Origin: a bacterium
GTDB taxonomy: Bacteria; BMS3Abin14
Direction: 5' to 3'
Assembly: GCA_022865845.1 (NCBI GenBank)
Contig: JALHUC010000344.1
Span: 1 to 6,413, forward strand
DNA length: 6,413 nucleotides
A model generated the notes under the pieces. The model did not search any database, was not told where the DNA came from, and saw only the letters and a program-made list of their open reading frames with translations. The stretch's first letter is position 1; every line of letters begins with the position of its first letter. The translations under genes were made by a program, and so were the position numbers. Positions 6,050 to 6,413 of this stretch are shown piece after piece.

Positions 6050-6413
6050 ATGGCCTTTCTCGAAATTCGCGATCTTACCTACACCTACCCCAACACCGGT
6101 GTCCGAGCTTTGGACGGGCTCAACCTTGACGCTGACCGTGGTGAACTGATCGCGGTAATAGGGCCCAATGCGGCAGGTAAGAGCACTTTCGCTCTACTTT
6201 TGAAAGGTTTGATCCAAGCAGACTCCGGAAAGGTCAGGATCAATGGCAAGGAGCAAGTGACCAGTGGAACGAATCCGGGGGTCGGGATCCTGTTTTCCAA
6301 CCCGGAGAACCAGCTTGTTACATCAATAGTGGAAGAAGATGTGGCGTTTGGTCTTGAAGTTCTTGGGGAACCCTCGGAAGTGATAGCCCAAAAAGTTGGT
6401 ACAGTTCTGGAAC
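6050..6413 (+). CDS. ABC transporter ATP-binding protein, ECF/CbiO-like, 5' part (3' end outside window)
   Basis: The first 121 codons of a nucleotide-binding subunit that would hydrolyse ATP to drive import of a vitamin or metal ion together with membrane partners. The N terminus is MAFLEIRDLTYTYP, with the A-loop aromatic at Tyr13. Walker A is GPNAAGKST at residues 38-46, fitting GxxxxGK(S/T), although the common form is GPNGAGKST. The Q-loop region NPENQLVTSIVEEDVAFG at 84-101 is characteristic of EcfA/CbiO ATPases. The Gln normally just before NP is Ser83 (LFSNP), which is unusual. The signature motif, Walker B and H-loop lie beyond the edge. No clear Shine-Dalgarno precedes the ATG. An ECF ATPase after rplQ also occurs in Firmicutes (ecfA pair, ecfT, truA); whether the same set follows here cannot be seen. 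The substrate is unknown. Confidence 0.88.
   Translation, partial: MAFLEIRDLTYTYPNTGVRALDGLNLDADRGELIAVIGPNAAGKSTFALLLKGLIQADSGKVRINGKEQVTSGTNPGVGILFSNPENQLVTSIVEEDVAFGLEVLGEPSEVIAQKVGTVLE

Overview
The window is a run of core translation genes on the + strand: the distal part of the spc operon joined to the alpha operon. In order it holds secY (3' part only), adk, map, infA, rpmJ, rpsM, rpsK, rpsD, rpoA and rplQ. A strong intrinsic terminator follows, and then the 5' part of an ABC/ECF-type transporter ATPase gene that runs off the right edge. I see no genes on the minus strand.

The organism looks like a mesophilic Gram-negative of Desulfobacterota (deltaproteobacterial) type or a related lineage. 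This rests on gene order (map between adk and infA, rpmJ kept before rpsM), SecY and alpha-subunit sequences that read as deltaproteobacteria-like, roughly balanced base composition, and zinc-binding cysteine forms of adenylate kinase, L36 and S4. It is a judgement from sequence resemblance, not a database result.

Region by region: 2-2614 encodes the membrane translocon channel, nucleotide housekeeping, N-terminal methionine removal, initiation factor IF-1 and L36. Stop/start overlaps at secY-adk and map-infA suggest translational coupling. 2632-5106 encodes S13, S11, S4 and the RNA polymerase alpha subunit with 16-21 base gaps. Strong Shine-Dalgarno sequences there fix a GTG start for rpsM and a TTG start for rpsD. 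The tight packing breaks at 5107-5306, a 200-base gap before rplQ. It contains four different, perfectly paired inverted repeats placed almost end to end (5123-5241). None is followed by a T-run, so they are not terminators. This is the most unusual element in the window.

rplQ encodes a normal L17 core followed by an unusual lysine/alanine/glutamate-rich tail of about 80 residues. Part of the tail is built from heptamer-like DNA repeats and a 57-base-period duplication. After the terminator (5936-5969) comes a second, non-coding tract of seven imperfect heptamers (5987-6035). A promoter-like pair overlaps its end and would place transcription start about at the ATG of the transporter gene.

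The ribosomal, polymerase, secretion and initiation-factor genes form one growth-linked transcription unit ending at 5969. The transporter ATPase appears to start a separate unit.
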